Shown here one piece after another: positions 55,471-64,000 of a DNA stretch of 64,000 bases. Each line of letters opens with the position of its first letter. The first letter of the stretch is position 1. The DNA lies in contig JACKFB010000010.1 in the NCBI GenBank assembly GCA_020632695.1, positions 124,001 to 188,000 on the forward strand, written 5' to 3'. The DNA comes from Deltaproteobacteria bacterium. Lineage in GTDB: Bacteria; Myxococcota_A; UBA9042; PHBI01; JACKFB01. The position numbers and the translations under genes were made by a program. Below the pieces are notes generated by a model. That model was not told the origin of the DNA and did not search any database. It saw only the letters and a list, made by a program, of their open reading frames with translations.

Positions 55471-57471
55471 CTACGAGTCGGCGTCCGCTTCGTCAACGTC
55501 GGCGTACCGCAGATCGGCCGGCCGCGGCCAGCGCGCGTAGGGGTTGTCCAGGTGCAGGCAGAGCACCAGCTCCTCGTCGAGGGCGGCCTGCAGCGCCTCT
55601 CGGCCGAGGCGCCCCTCGTCGAGCAGCTCACGCACGGTGGGGGCGTGGAAGGCGCGCGAGTGCAGCCGCTGTCGCGCCTCGGTGGCGGCCAGCACCACCG
55701 GGCGCTCTCGCCCGGCCCCGGCCAGCAGGTGGCGCACCGACGTGGTGGCCCGCGGCTCGAAGCCGCCGGTGGGGGCGTCGTCGACCCGGGCGCCGAGGAC
55801 CTGCTCCAGCCAGCCCAGCTCGAAGGGGGCCGGCAGCTCCGAGAGATAGGGGTTGCGCAGGATGTGCCAGCGGTGCGCCTCGGCGTCCGGCGGCACTCGC
55901 CGGCTGGCCAGGCGGTAGTACCAGCGCTGGCCGAGCCCGTAGGCGAAGTCCAGGCCCTCCCAGGCCTCGACCACCACCACCGCGTAGCCTACGAAGGCGG
56001 CCGCCATGTCGCTGATCTCGCCCTGCTCGGACGCGGCCATCGCCGCCTCGAAGAGCTCGGCGACCACCGCCGGGCCGCGCGGCTCGTCGAGCACCCGCGC
56101 AGCCACCGGCTGCAGCTCCCGCGCCGCGACGCCGACGATCGGGTGCAGGTGGAAGGCTCGCCGCCACAGCGCGCGGTGCCGCGCCGCCCGGAAGGCCTCG
56201 GGCTCGGCCTCCGGCGTGGTGGTGGGCCTGTAGCCGAGCGCCCCCACCGTCTCGACGCCCGGTGCGCCGCCCGCGTCGACCAGGTCGGCCGCCACCTCGG
56301 CCAGCGCCGCCCCCAGCACGCCCTCCACGGCCTCCTCTTCGACGCCCCCGTAGAGCCGCGCCAGCGCGTCGCCGACCGCCCGCAGCCCCCGCTCGTGGTC
56401 GGCCCCGCCGCCCGCCTCCGCGCGCAAGGCCGCCGCGTGACACAGCCTGGCGCCCACGTCGCGCAGCACCGTCATCGCCCGCGCCGCCCGCCGCGTCGCG
56501 CTCGGCGCCGCCGGCGTCAGCAGCGTCGAGAGCAGCTCGGCGCAGCGCCGCTCGAAGTCCGCCGGGCTGGTGGCGTAGTCCAGCCCCGGGCGCAGGCACC
56601 GCTCGACGTAGCGCGCCATCGCCGGCGACTCCAGCCGCCGCTGGTGCACGCGCGCGTACTCGCACGCCTCCCCCACCCCCAGATAGCCGGGCGGCGGCAC
56701 GACGATCTGCCCGCCGTACACCCCCGACCGGAAGCAGGCCACCTCGAAGCCCAGCACCTCGACCGCGTTGGCGGCGATCAGGCGCCCCTGCTCGCCCTCG
56801 ATGCGCTCGGCCCGCACCTCCGCCCGGCCCGCGTCCTTCTCCAGCGCCTCGCACTCGGGGCAGCTCGGCGTCGCGTCGCCCGAGCGGATCGAGTGCTCCG
56901 CGCAGTAGCTGCGCCCCAGCTCGCCCAGCCAGTACCAGTGCAGCGCCGCGACCACCTCCCCGAGCCGGGCCATGTGCATCGACTCCCACTCGGTCAGCTC
57001 CGTCCACCAGCCGAAGCCCAGCATCGCGTGCACCAGGCCGTGGCTCCACCAGCGCGGCGCCGCGCTCAGCTCCCAGTCCGCCACCGGGCAGTCCTGATGG
57101 AAGGGCCAGTGCTGGCCGGCCAGCAGGCGCTCGATCCCGCGGCCCGTCTCGTACTGGCTCGCCGCCAGCTCGTGGTGTCGCCAGCTCGCCGGGGCGGGCA
57201 GGAACTCGCGCTCCTGGCGATTGAAGGCGAACACACCGGCCTCGCGGGCGCACAGGGCGACCTGGGCCTCGAAGGGGGTCACGATCAGCCCCGGCGCCCT
57301 GAAGCCGTGCCAGGCCAGCAGCCGCGCGTCCAGCTCGTCCGTGCGGGCGCGATCCACCTCCAGCGCCGCGGCCAGGATGCGATCGGGGCTCAGCGCCGAC
57401 GCGAAGGCCTGCAGGGTCTCGGTGGGGAGCGGCGCCGACGCGGCGGAGGGCTCGGCGGAGGAAGCGGACAT
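55471..57471 (-). CDS. Large protein of unknown function
   Basis: The 666-residue product starts at the ATG at 57471, removing 19 residues of Pro-rich upstream frame. It lacks a signal peptide and membrane helices and is largely helical and Ala/Glu/Leu-rich. A Cys set (SYCAEHS, then CPEC about 12 residues on) near residues 200-225 might form a small zinc site. Aromatic-rich segments such as WWSHGLVHAMLGFGWWTELTEWESMHMARLGEVVAA stand out. I recognise no family. It follows the B12 radical SAM gene on the same strand, 64 nt away, so a shared pathway is possible. Confidence 0.75.
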   Translation of the reverse strand: MSASSAEPSAASAPLPTETLQAFASALSPDRILAAALEVDRARTDELDARLLAWHGFRAPGLIVTPFEAQVALCAREAGVFAFNRQEREFLPAPASWRHHELAASQYETGRGIERLLAGQHWPFHQDCPVADWELSAAPRWWSHGLVHAMLGFGWWTELTEWESMHMARLGEVVAALHWYWLGELGRSYCAEHSIRSGDATPSCPECEALEKDAGRAEVRAERIEGEQGRLIAANAVEVLGFEVACFRSGVYGGQIVVPPPGYLGVGEACEYARVHQRRLESPAMARYVERCLRPGLDYATSPADFERRCAELLSTLLTPAAPSATRRAARAMTVLRDVGARLCHAAALRAEAGGGADHERGLRAVGDALARLYGGVEEEAVEGVLGAALAEVAADLVDAGGAPGVETVGALGYRPTTTPEAEPEAFRAARHRALWRRAFHLHPIVGVAARELQPVAARVLDEPRGPAVVAELFEAAMAASEQGEISDMAAAFVGYAVVVVEAWEGLDFAYGLGQRWYYRLASRRVPPDAEAHRWHILRNPYLSELPAPFELGWLEQVLGARVDDAPTGGFEPRATTSVRHLLAGAGRERPVVLAATEARQRLHSRAFHAPTVRELLDEGRLGREALQAALDEELVLCLHLDNPYARWPRPADLRYADVDEADADS

Positions 57472-57535
57472 CGGGGCTCCGGGCGGCGGCGTGGGTCGGG
57501 GACGGTGAGCGCCGCGAGGATAACCCAAGTGCGGG

Positions 57536-58915
57536 TCACGCCGCGTCGGCGCTCTGGTCGCCGGCGCCCATCCGGATGAGGGTGGCCTGGTTGTGGCGCG
57601 CCTTGAAGCGCACGCACCGGGCGATGAGCGCGCGCAGCTCGGGGGTGTAGCGGAAGAAGTCCAGCGCCAGCGTGGGGTCCACCTCCTGGGCGCGCGCCAG
57701 CTCGAGCGGGTCCAGGCCGTCGGGCTCCAGCGGCACCCGCGCCGGATCCAGCCACCACTCGCGCAGCGCGTAGGTGTCGGCCCAGCGCTCGTAGATGGCC
57801 GTCCCGGGAAAGGGCACCAGCACGCCGCGCGTGTTGAAGAAGTCGGTGGCTGGCGCCAGGTCCTCCATCAGCCGCAGGGTGGCGCCCAGCTCGGCGGTGC
57901 CCTCCTCGGGGAACCCGAACATGAAGTTCACGATGGTGGTCATCCCCACCGACCTGGCCGCGCGCACCGCAGCGACGACGTGCTCGGGGCGCTGCCCCTT
58001 CTGCATGAGCTTGAGCGTCGTCGGGTCGCCGCTCTCGATGCCGAAGTTTATGGCGACGCAACCGGAGGCGCGCATCAGCTCCAGGTCGTGGGGTTTGACC
58101 ATGTTGCCCGGCGTGATGCAGGTCCAGGTGGTGTCGCGCAGCTCCGGTGTGGCGGTGATGGCCGCGCACAGGGCGCGCAGGCGCGGCCGGAGGGCGGTGA
58201 AGGCGTCGTCCCAGAAGGGGAAGCTGCGGATGTCGTGCTCGCGCCGCAGGGCCACCATCTCGTCGACCACGTCCGCTGGCGACCGGTAGCGGTAGGCGCG
58301 GCCGGTGACGTAGTTGGCGCAGAAGGTGCAGCGCGCCGGACAGCCGCGGCTGGTCATCAGGCCGCCGGGCACCACCGAGCGCCCCTGGGCGTCGTACCAG
58401 CTCATGTCGTAGCAGGGGTAGGCCTCGTGCGGCCGCGCCAGACCGTCCAGGTCGGCGATCGGGGCGCTCGCCGGGCCCTGGCCCAGGCGGGTGCGGACGC
58501 CGGGGATCTGCTCGAGCGGCAGGCCGTGATCCAGCGCGTGGGCCAGCGCCGGGGCCGCGTGCTCCCCCTCGCCGGCGACCGACGCGTCGAAGCCGTGGCG
58601 GGTGGGCTCGTCCGGACACAGGGTGGCGTGCGGGCCGCCCGCCACCAGGGTGCGGCCGGGGGCCGCGAGCCGGCGGGCCAGGGCGTAGCCGCGGGCGGCG
58701 CTGTAGGTGAAGAGCGTCATCCCGACCAGGTCGGGCCCCCAGGCCTCGCAGAGGGCCAAGGCCTCGTCGTCCGTCGGACCGTACCGCGCGGCGAGATCCA
58801 GGGCCCGCACCTCGTGGCCGGCGCGGCGCAGGCTGGCCGCGACCATCAGCTGGCCCAGATAGGGCGTGCCCAGCCGCTGCGGCAGCCTGGGCATGATGAG
58901 CAGGACGCGGGCCAT
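57536..58915 (-). CDS. B12-binding radical SAM enzyme
   Basis: The 459-residue protein begins ARVLLIMPRLPQRLGTPYLG, a B12-binding domain, with GEGEHAAPA further on. The radical SAM core has SRGCPARCTFCANY (CxxxCxxC) near residue 195, GIESGDPTTLKLMQKG and FMFGFPEEGT. This is the layout of BchE/HpnP/Fom3-type cobalamin-dependent enzymes. Substrate unknown. The ATG at 58915 gives the expected family N-terminus; the in-frame 58951 start would add 12 residues. It is the third radical SAM gene in this window. Confidence 0.9.
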   Translation of the reverse strand: MARVLLIMPRLPQRLGTPYLGQLMVAASLRRAGHEVRALDLAARYGPTDDEALALCEAWGPDLVGMTLFTYSAARGYALARRLAAPGRTLVAGGPHATLCPDEPTRHGFDASVAGEGEHAAPALAHALDHGLPLEQIPGVRTRLGQGPASAPIADLDGLARPHEAYPCYDMSWYDAQGRSVVPGGLMTSRGCPARCTFCANYVTGRAYRYRSPADVVDEMVALRREHDIRSFPFWDDAFTALRPRLRALCAAITATPELRDTTWTCITPGNMVKPHDLELMRASGCVAINFGIESGDPTTLKLMQKGQRPEHVVAAVRAARSVGMTTIVNFMFGFPEEGTAELGATLRLMEDLAPATDFFNTRGVLVPFPGTAIYERWADTYALREWWLDPARVPLEPDGLDPLELARAQEVDPTLALDFFRYTPELRALIARCVRFKARHNQATLIRMGAGDQSADAA

Positions 58916-59008
58916 CGAGGAGGTGCTCCGGTGCGCGGGCGGACGGAGCATAGCGCGCGAGGGGGGCCGGCGGCGACCGCGGGACCGCCAGGGAGAGCTC
59001 GGGCCGGC

Positions 59009-60376
59009 TCAGCGCGGGCGAGGCAGGCGCCCGCGGGCCAGCGCGGCGGCCACCGCCGGGGCCTCGTCGGGTGCGAAGGGGGCGATCCGGGCCTCATCGA
59101 CGCCGGCGCGCTGCAGGGCGCGAGCCACCGAGGGCGGCAGCACCCAGCGCAGCGGCTCGAGATCGGGACGGTCGGGGTCCGGGGGGGCCGCGATCACCCC
59201 GGCGCGAGCGTCGATCGCCACCGGGCCCGGCGGGGGCGCGGCCCGCACGCGCCAGCCGCCCTGGTGCAGCGAAGTGCGCAGCGCCATCGCGCGGACGCCG
59301 GCCCGCAGGATGGCGCGGTCGCTGGCGGTCACGGGGCCGGTGGCCAGGTCGGCCAGGGGCAGGGCCCTGAGCTGGGTCGGATCCAGGCCGCCCGTGGGCG
59401 CTCCGGCGGCCGCGAGCCAGATGAGGCGGGCCATCGGCTCCGGCTCGTCGTGGCCGGAGAGGAAGTGCAGCGCGTGGTCCTGGTCCCAGCGCTGCCAGCC
59501 GAGCCGGGCGAAGCTCTCGGCCAGGTCCCCGGGGAGCACCTCGGCGAAGTCGGCCAGCCCCGCGTGGGCGCGCAGCAGCCGGGCACGGCCGACCAGGTGG
59601 AAGAGGAGCTGGCCGGTCTGGGCCAGCCACCCCGCGCCCATGAGCGCGTCGTCCGCGCCCGGGGCGGGCCAGAGGAGCTCGGGGAGCATCGAGACGCCCA
59701 GCCAGCCGCTGATGCACTCGTCGACGATCGGCGGCCGCGCGGCGCTGCGGCGGCGACCCAGGTGCGACAGCTCGTGCACCAGCGGCGCGGCGAGGCGGCG
59801 GTCGATGCGCGCGGCGACGGGCTCGTCGGCGGCGGCCTCGCCGGCGTAGCTGGCCAGGTCGCCGGGCGTCGCGTAGATGAGGGGCGACGACGCCCCGAAG
59901 CAGGTGCCGGCGTAGAGGCGGGCCAGGGTGGGCCGCGAGGCGCTGAGGGCGCTCGGCGAGGGGGCGCCGAGGACGCGCTCCGCGGGCACGCCGGCCTCGC
60001 GCGCCATGCGGCCGAGCCGCCGAAGCGCGCGGCCCAACCGGGGGAGGCGGTGCCAGGCGACGGGCGTGTGGAAGAGGCTGGCGCCCGGCTCGTCGGCCCT
60101 CGCGAGCTGCTCGCCGAGCGCCGCGGGCAGGCGATCGAGGTAGTGCTCGAAGAGCCGCTCGAGCGGCGCCGGCGGGGCGGGGAGCTCCGGCGGCCAGAGA
60201 CGTTCGGCGGCCTCGCGCAGGGTCAGAAGCCAGGTGGCGGGCAGCTCGGGCCGCGGCTCCGGCGCGTCCGGGTGGAGCCGCGACTCGCGCGCCAGCGCCT
60301 CGCGAACGGAGCGCATCGCCCGCGTCATGCGCTCGACGGCCCACGCCTCGGGCACTCCGCGCGCCGGGTGGCTCAC
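59009..60376 (-). CDS. HExxH-containing protein of unknown function
   Basis: The 455-residue product begins at GTG 60376, overlapping the methyltransferase stop (GTGA). The middle contains HELSHLGRR near residue 250 followed 20 residues later by DECISGWLG, a gluzincin-like HExxH...E zinc-site arrangement. The rest is helical and unassigned. HExxH proteins of unknown function recur in peptide-modification clusters, but no precursor peptide is visible here. Lengthening the frame to 60520 would run across the upstream gene. Confidence 0.75.
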   Translation of the reverse strand: MSHPARGVPEAWAVERMTRAMRSVREALARESRLHPDAPEPRPELPATWLLTLREAAERLWPPELPAPPAPLERLFEHYLDRLPAALGEQLARADEPGASLFHTPVAWHRLPRLGRALRRLGRMAREAGVPAERVLGAPSPSALSASRPTLARLYAGTCFGASSPLIYATPGDLASYAGEAAADEPVAARIDRRLAAPLVHELSHLGRRRSAARPPIVDECISGWLGVSMLPELLWPAPGADDALMGAGWLAQTGQLLFHLVGRARLLRAHAGLADFAEVLPGDLAESFARLGWQRWDQDHALHFLSGHDEPEPMARLIWLAAAGAPTGGLDPTQLRALPLADLATGPVTASDRAILRAGVRAMALRTSLHQGGWRVRAAPPPGPVAIDARAGVIAAPPDPDRPDLEPLRWVLPPSVARALQRAGVDEARIAPFAPDEAPAVAAALARGRLPRPR

Positions 60377-61209
60377 CGCGCCTCGGCGACGACGAGGGTC
60401 CACCGCTGCTCGAGCGCGGGCGCCCGGCGCAACGCCTCGTCCAGGGCCTGGCGCGCGCGCTCGTGCGCGCCGGCGTCGGCGGTGCCGAGCAGCCCCGCCA
60501 GCACCACCGGCTGCCCCCACCAGTCACGCTGCTCGTCGGGCGGGCTCATGCGGCTCCACGAGCTGGCCGCGGGCGCCTCGAAGCCCGCCGCTCGCAAGCG
60601 CGCGCCGAAGGACGCGAAGCTGTCGAGCCCCTCGGCCCTCGCCGGCCGCGGCATCGACGCGCCCGCGCCGGCGCGAAGCCCCGCCAGCGCCGCGTGGAGG
60701 CCCCGGGCCGCCGGCGCGGTGAGGTGGTCCACCTCGCCCAGGTACTCCGACGGCACGGTGAAGAGGGCCCTCGCGCCCGGCTGAAGCGCGCGGCGCAGAC
60801 CGACCAGCGCATCATCGAGCGGCTCGCACAGCCAGATCATCGAGCTCGCCAGCGCCGCGTCGAAGGGCCCCTCCCCTCGCGCCAGGAGCGGCCCCGCCTC
60901 GCCGAGCACGAAGCGCGCCCTGGCGTCGCTCACCCTGCGCCGGGCAGCCTCGACCATGCGCCGGGCCGGGTCGACGCCGACCACCCGGCCCGTCGGGCCC
61001 AGCACTTCCAATAGCGCGAGGGTCGAGACCCCCGTCCCCGAGCCCAGATCGAGCACCCGCGCATCGGGAGCCGGCGCCAGGGCGAGCGCTGCCGCCCGCG
61101 CCACCTCCGCGTACATCCCGTGCCGAGCGCAGAAGTCCTCGTACCACGCGGCCTGCGCCGGCTCCTGCCAGGGCCCGCCGCCCTCCGGCCCACCTGCCGC
61201 CTCACTCAC
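60373..61209 (-). CDS. SAM-dependent methyltransferase
   Basis: The 278-residue protein is a class I methyltransferase: VLDLGSGTGVSTLALLE (motif I), VVGVDPARRMVEAA (post I), FDAALASSMIWL (post II) and LQPGARALFTVPSEYLG. The substrate is unknown; the layout suits small molecules. The start is GTG at 61209. It is translationally coupled to the HExxH protein. Confidence 0.88.
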   Translation of the reverse strand: MSEAAGGPEGGGPWQEPAQAAWYEDFCARHGMYAEVARAAALALAPAPDARVLDLGSGTGVSTLALLEVLGPTGRVVGVDPARRMVEAARRRVSDARARFVLGEAGPLLARGEGPFDAALASSMIWLCEPLDDALVGLRRALQPGARALFTVPSEYLGEVDHLTAPAARGLHAALAGLRAGAGASMPRPARAEGLDSFASFGARLRAAGFEAPAASSWSRMSPPDEQRDWWGQPVVLAGLLGTADAGAHERARQALDEALRRAPALEQRWTLVVAEAR

Positions 61210-61234
61210 GGGGCAGGCTCGGCGCGCCAGCCCC

Positions 61235-63397
61235 TCAAGAGTCGAGGAGCTTCCGCAAGCGCGTGACCAGGACCGCCGCGCCGTAAGGCTTCTCGAGGAA
61301 CTCGGCCTGCCCGCTGACGACGATCTCGGTCACCGTGTCGTCCTCGTGGAATCCGCTCTGCAGCAGGACCGGCAGCTCAGGCCTCAGCTCGCGCATCTCG
61401 CGGAGCGCGCCCAGACCGTCCAGCCGCGGCATCGACAGGTCCAGCAGCACCGCCGCCACCTCGTCGCCGCGCTCGCGGATGACCTCGACGCCCTCGACGC
61501 CGTCTCGCGCCTGGAGCACCGGATAGCCGGCGTCCTCCAGGATGGCGACGGCCACCTCGCGCACCGAAGACTCGTCGTCCACCACCAGGATGGCGCCCTC
61601 GCGATGGTCGGCGCTGGCCACCGCCTCGGCGCGCGGCCGGCCGCCCAGCCGCCGCCCCGCCTCGATGGCCGGCAGGTAGACGCGCACCATGGTGCCGCCC
61701 CCGGGGCGCGGCCTCAGCTCCATCGCGCCGCCGTGGGCGCGCGTGATCCCCAGGGCCGCCGCCAGCCCCAGACCGCGGTGCGACGGCTTGGTCGTGAAGA
61801 AGGGGTCGTAGGCGCGGGCGCGGGCCGTGGGGGCCAGACCGCACCCGTCATCGCAGATCTCCAGCACCGCGTAGGTGCCCGGCACCAGCGACGCCCCCAC
61901 GCGCTCGGGCGGCGCGGGCTCCGACTCCAGCTCGATCAGCCGCACCCGCGCCCACACCTCCTCGCCGTCCTCGGCGATCGCCTCGGAGGCGTTGGCGACC
62001 AGCGCGTCGAACACGCGCTCGAGCTGCTCGCGGTCGCCGCTGACCATGATCGGCGTCTCGGGCTGCTCGCAGCGCATCCTGCCTCGCGCCGGCAGGGCGG
62101 CGCGTCGCCCGATGGCGTCGGAGAGGAAGGCCCCCAGCTCGATCGGCTCGGCGAACAGGCGCCCCTTGCCGGCGTAAGCGAGGATCTGGGAGGTCAGCTC
62201 CGCCGCCCGCGCCGCGGCGTCCTCGATGCGCACCAGATGCCGGCGCAGCGGGCTCTCCGGATCACTTTGCTGCAGCGCAAGGCTGGCGCTGCCCGAGACG
62301 GTCATCAGCAGGTTGTTGAAGTCGTGCGCCAGCCCGCCCGCCAGCGCTCCGAGGCTCTCGAAGTGGCGCGCGCGCTGGACCTCCACCTCGAGCGCGCGAT
62401 GGGCCGCCTCGCTCCGGCGTCGCTCGGCCGCCAGGAGCGCCAGCGCCGCCTGGTCGGCGATCTCGCCGGCGAAGTCGATCTCCTCCGCCTTCCACATGCG
62501 CAGCGAGCCCACCTGCTCGTGGCAGACCACGCCGACCACCTCGCCGGCGACGCGGATCGGCGCGTCGAGCAGGCTCACGATACCGCGTCGCGCCAGGTAC
62601 TCCCGGAACTCGCACGAGCGCAGGTCGTTCACCGCGTCGGCGGCGTCGAGGGCCCGACCGCTGGCGACGGCCTCGAAGTACCGAGGCGCGTCGACGGCCG
62701 CCAGCTCGTCGCCCACGCTGTGCTCGCCCGTCTGGCGGTCGAAGGTGTCGACGCAGCGCAGCCGGGCGCGGTCCTCGGACAGCAGCCACACCGACGCGCG
62801 GTCGACGTCCATCGCCTCCGCGGTGATCTCGGTGAGCGTCGTGGCCGCGGCGACGAAGTCCCCGCCCTGCATCGCCTCGTGCTTGGCCAGCTCCAGCACC
62901 GCCTTCCGCCGGCGGGTGCCCGCGGAGATGACGCGCAGCCGCTTGGCTTCGCGCTCGGCCGGGATGGGGCGGAACAGCACCAGCATCGCCGGCGCCGAGT
63001 CGTAGCGGGTGCCGGTGACCGTGACATCCACGGGGAAGGCGGCGCCCACGTGGTCGCGGTAGCGTGTCTCGAAGCGCACGGAGCCCCGGGGCGGGTCGAG
63101 GGGCGGCGCGCCACCGACCGGCCCGAGATCGATGGCCTCCAGGCTCATGCCGACCAGCTCGGCGCCGCTCCAGCCGAGGGACGCGGAGGCGGCGTCGCTC
63201 GCCGCGATGACCACACCCGCATCGGAGACGATGAGCCACGGAATCTCGAGCCCCTGGCATACCGCGCGGGCGACGGCGCCATCATGCTGCGGCGCAGCAT
63301 CCGCTAGCGTCGTGGGTACCGCGGGCGTTCCAGTCCCGTCATCGTCGGAAGCGGGCGATTCGACCGGAAGCCTAGGTACCACGGACCCCTCGAGCAC
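61235..63397 (-). CDS. PAS/GAF hybrid histidine kinase with C-terminal receiver
   Basis: The 720-residue protein has a PAS-like domain (about 45-155), a GAF domain (about 165-320), a dimerisation box with LAGGLAHDFNNLL (H-box His near 358), an N-box (ALVANASEAIAEDG) and G-boxes (DDGCGL, GLGLAAALG). A receiver domain follows (about 600-720), with acidic DDES, phospho-acceptor Asp in LLDLSMPRLDG and LEKPYGA lysine. GAF-type sensing suggests a cytoplasmic signal; no membrane helix is seen. Hybrid kinases usually pass phosphate to a separate partner, which is not encoded nearby. The start is GTG at 63397. Confidence 0.9.
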   Translation of the reverse strand: MLEGSVVPRLPVESPASDDDGTGTPAVPTTLADAAPQHDGAVARAVCQGLEIPWLIVSDAGVVIAASDAASASLGWSGAELVGMSLEAIDLGPVGGAPPLDPPRGSVRFETRYRDHVGAAFPVDVTVTGTRYDSAPAMLVLFRPIPAEREAKRLRVISAGTRRRKAVLELAKHEAMQGGDFVAAATTLTEITAEAMDVDRASVWLLSEDRARLRCVDTFDRQTGEHSVGDELAAVDAPRYFEAVASGRALDAADAVNDLRSCEFREYLARRGIVSLLDAPIRVAGEVVGVVCHEQVGSLRMWKAEEIDFAGEIADQAALALLAAERRRSEAAHRALEVEVQRARHFESLGALAGGLAHDFNNLLMTVSGSASLALQQSDPESPLRRHLVRIEDAAARAAELTSQILAYAGKGRLFAEPIELGAFLSDAIGRRAALPARGRMRCEQPETPIMVSGDREQLERVFDALVANASEAIAEDGEEVWARVRLIELESEPAPPERVGASLVPGTYAVLEICDDGCGLAPTARARAYDPFFTTKPSHRGLGLAAALGITRAHGGAMELRPRPGGGTMVRVYLPAIEAGRRLGGRPRAEAVASADHREGAILVVDDESSVREVAVAILEDAGYPVLQARDGVEGVEVIRERGDEVAAVLLDLSMPRLDGLGALREMRELRPELPVLLQSGFHEDDTVTEIVVSGQAEFLEKPYGAAVLVTRLRKLLDS

Positions 63398-63585
63398 GTA
63401 GGATCGGCAGGGGAGCGCGCCCGCAATCGCGCTCCAGGGCCGAGCTACTGGTCAGTGTCGCTCAGGTCAGCGCCAGTCGCAACCGTGGCGGCCCGCGGAT
63501 CGCCCCGGCCGTGACACCCGGCCGGGCCATCGCGGCGCTCCGCTTGACTCCGCGCCCGCCCCCGGTTAGCTGCCGCCGGACGACC

Positions 63586-64000
63586 TTGGACGCCCATCTC
63601 CCCACCGACCCGCCCTGGCTCTGCCACGAGCCGGAGGCCGCTCACGACCCTCCCCGCTGGAGTCGGCCGCTGGACGGGCTCCGCCTGCTCTTCTGGACCT
63701 TCTGGCGCCTCGATCGCCTGTGGCGGGTGACCGCGCGCGTCGAGAACCTGGGTCACCCGTACCGCTGGTCGGCGCGCTTCATCGCCGCCAGCATCCCCAC
63801 CCTGGCCGTCGCCTGGCTGGCGCTGGTCGGGGTGCTGCGGCTCTGCGCCGTCGACGCGTCCCGGATGGGCGTCATCACCGACCGCCTCGGCATCTATGGC
63901 CTCCTCGCGCTGGCCATCATGCCGGCGATGGCGCTGGCGCCGCTCATCCGCTGGCCCGTGGGCGTCGTGGCCGCCCTGGCCCCGATCGTGCTGGTCATCG
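63586..64000 (+). CDS. Membrane protein, 3' end beyond window
   Basis: The frame is open from about 63544 to the edge (TTG at 63544 or 63586) and reads as a coherent membrane protein. A 60-residue aromatic-rich N-terminus (WSRPLDGLRLLFWTFWRLDR) is followed by helices IAASIPTLAVAWLALVGVLRL, YGLLALAIMPAMALAPLI and VGVVAALAPIVLVI. The divergent, non-overlapping position and codon bias support it as real. No family recognised; the start is uncertain. Confidence 0.55.
   Translation, partial: MDAHLPTDPPWLCHEPEAAHDPPRWSRPLDGLRLLFWTFWRLDRLWRVTARVENLGHPYRWSARFIAASIPTLAVAWLALVGVLRLCAVDASRMGVITDRLGIYGLLALAIMPAMALAPLIRWPVGVVAALAPIVLVI

Noticed and set aside
63445..63756. 103-residue minus-strand open frame near the right edge
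   Set aside because: Overlaps the start of the plus-strand membrane protein and has low-complexity composition without motifs.

Overview
The window is very GC-rich and gene-dense, with strongly G/C-biased third codon positions. The gene set points to a predatory or social deltaproteobacterium-type organism (Myxococcota or a relative): many lipoproteins of unknown function, Asp- and Cys-rich surface proteins with MopE-type metal-binding motifs, a Ser/Thr-kinase/sigma-54-activator fusion, a legumain-like exported protease, and radical SAM enzymes outside known operons. This placement is inferred from gene content; no rRNA or tRNA gene is present to confirm it.

Layout. 1-5 kb: partial SDR epimerase, an orphan GspF-like protein, an exported ClpP-like protein and a Rep-type helicase. 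5-12 kb: a large Ig-like lipoprotein, then a tightly coupled M48 peptidase / L,D-transpeptidase / Cys-rich exported protein set. 12-17 kb: DUF72 protein, MBL hydrolase, and an alpha/beta hydrolase-FetA-FetB operon. 17-22 kb: a two-gene operon joining an Npt-like transporter/HEAT/cyclic-nucleotide-binding fusion to an exported dikinase-like lipoprotein. 22-29 kb: an outer-membrane barrel, a lipoprotein methyltransferase, a GT39-like membrane protein and two radical SAM enzymes. 29-41 kb: the legumain-like protease, then a 1762-residue kinase/ATPase/GAF/sigma-54 activator with a lipoprotein gene on each side. Each of these lipoprotein genes has a sigma-54 (-24/-12) promoter, one matching the consensus exactly. 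A Cys-rich MopE-like lipoprotein follows.

41.1-44.1 kb is the most unusual region. About 3 kb of degenerate hexanucleotide arrays is interrupted by two copies of a compact unit arranged tail to tail. Each unit is a ~165-bp multi-armed palindrome directly followed by a gene for a four-helix-bundle (S23/IVP/Avd-like) protein. The palindrome cores are 64/66 identical, and in both copies the ribosome binding site lies in the outer palindrome arm. This looks like an undescribed RNA- or DNA-hairpin-associated element.

44-64 kb: exported alpha/beta hydrolase and GH4 enzyme (overlapping), SRPBCC protein, PrmA with a histone-H1-like tail, a steroid-reductase-like membrane protein, M18 aminopeptidase, AidB, an SDR, then a minus-strand group (unknown protein, large unknown protein, B12 radical SAM enzyme, HExxH protein, methyltransferase), a PAS/GAF histidine kinase with receiver, and a truncated membrane protein at the right edge. 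Short ATGA/GTGA overlaps are frequent and were used to fix several starts.
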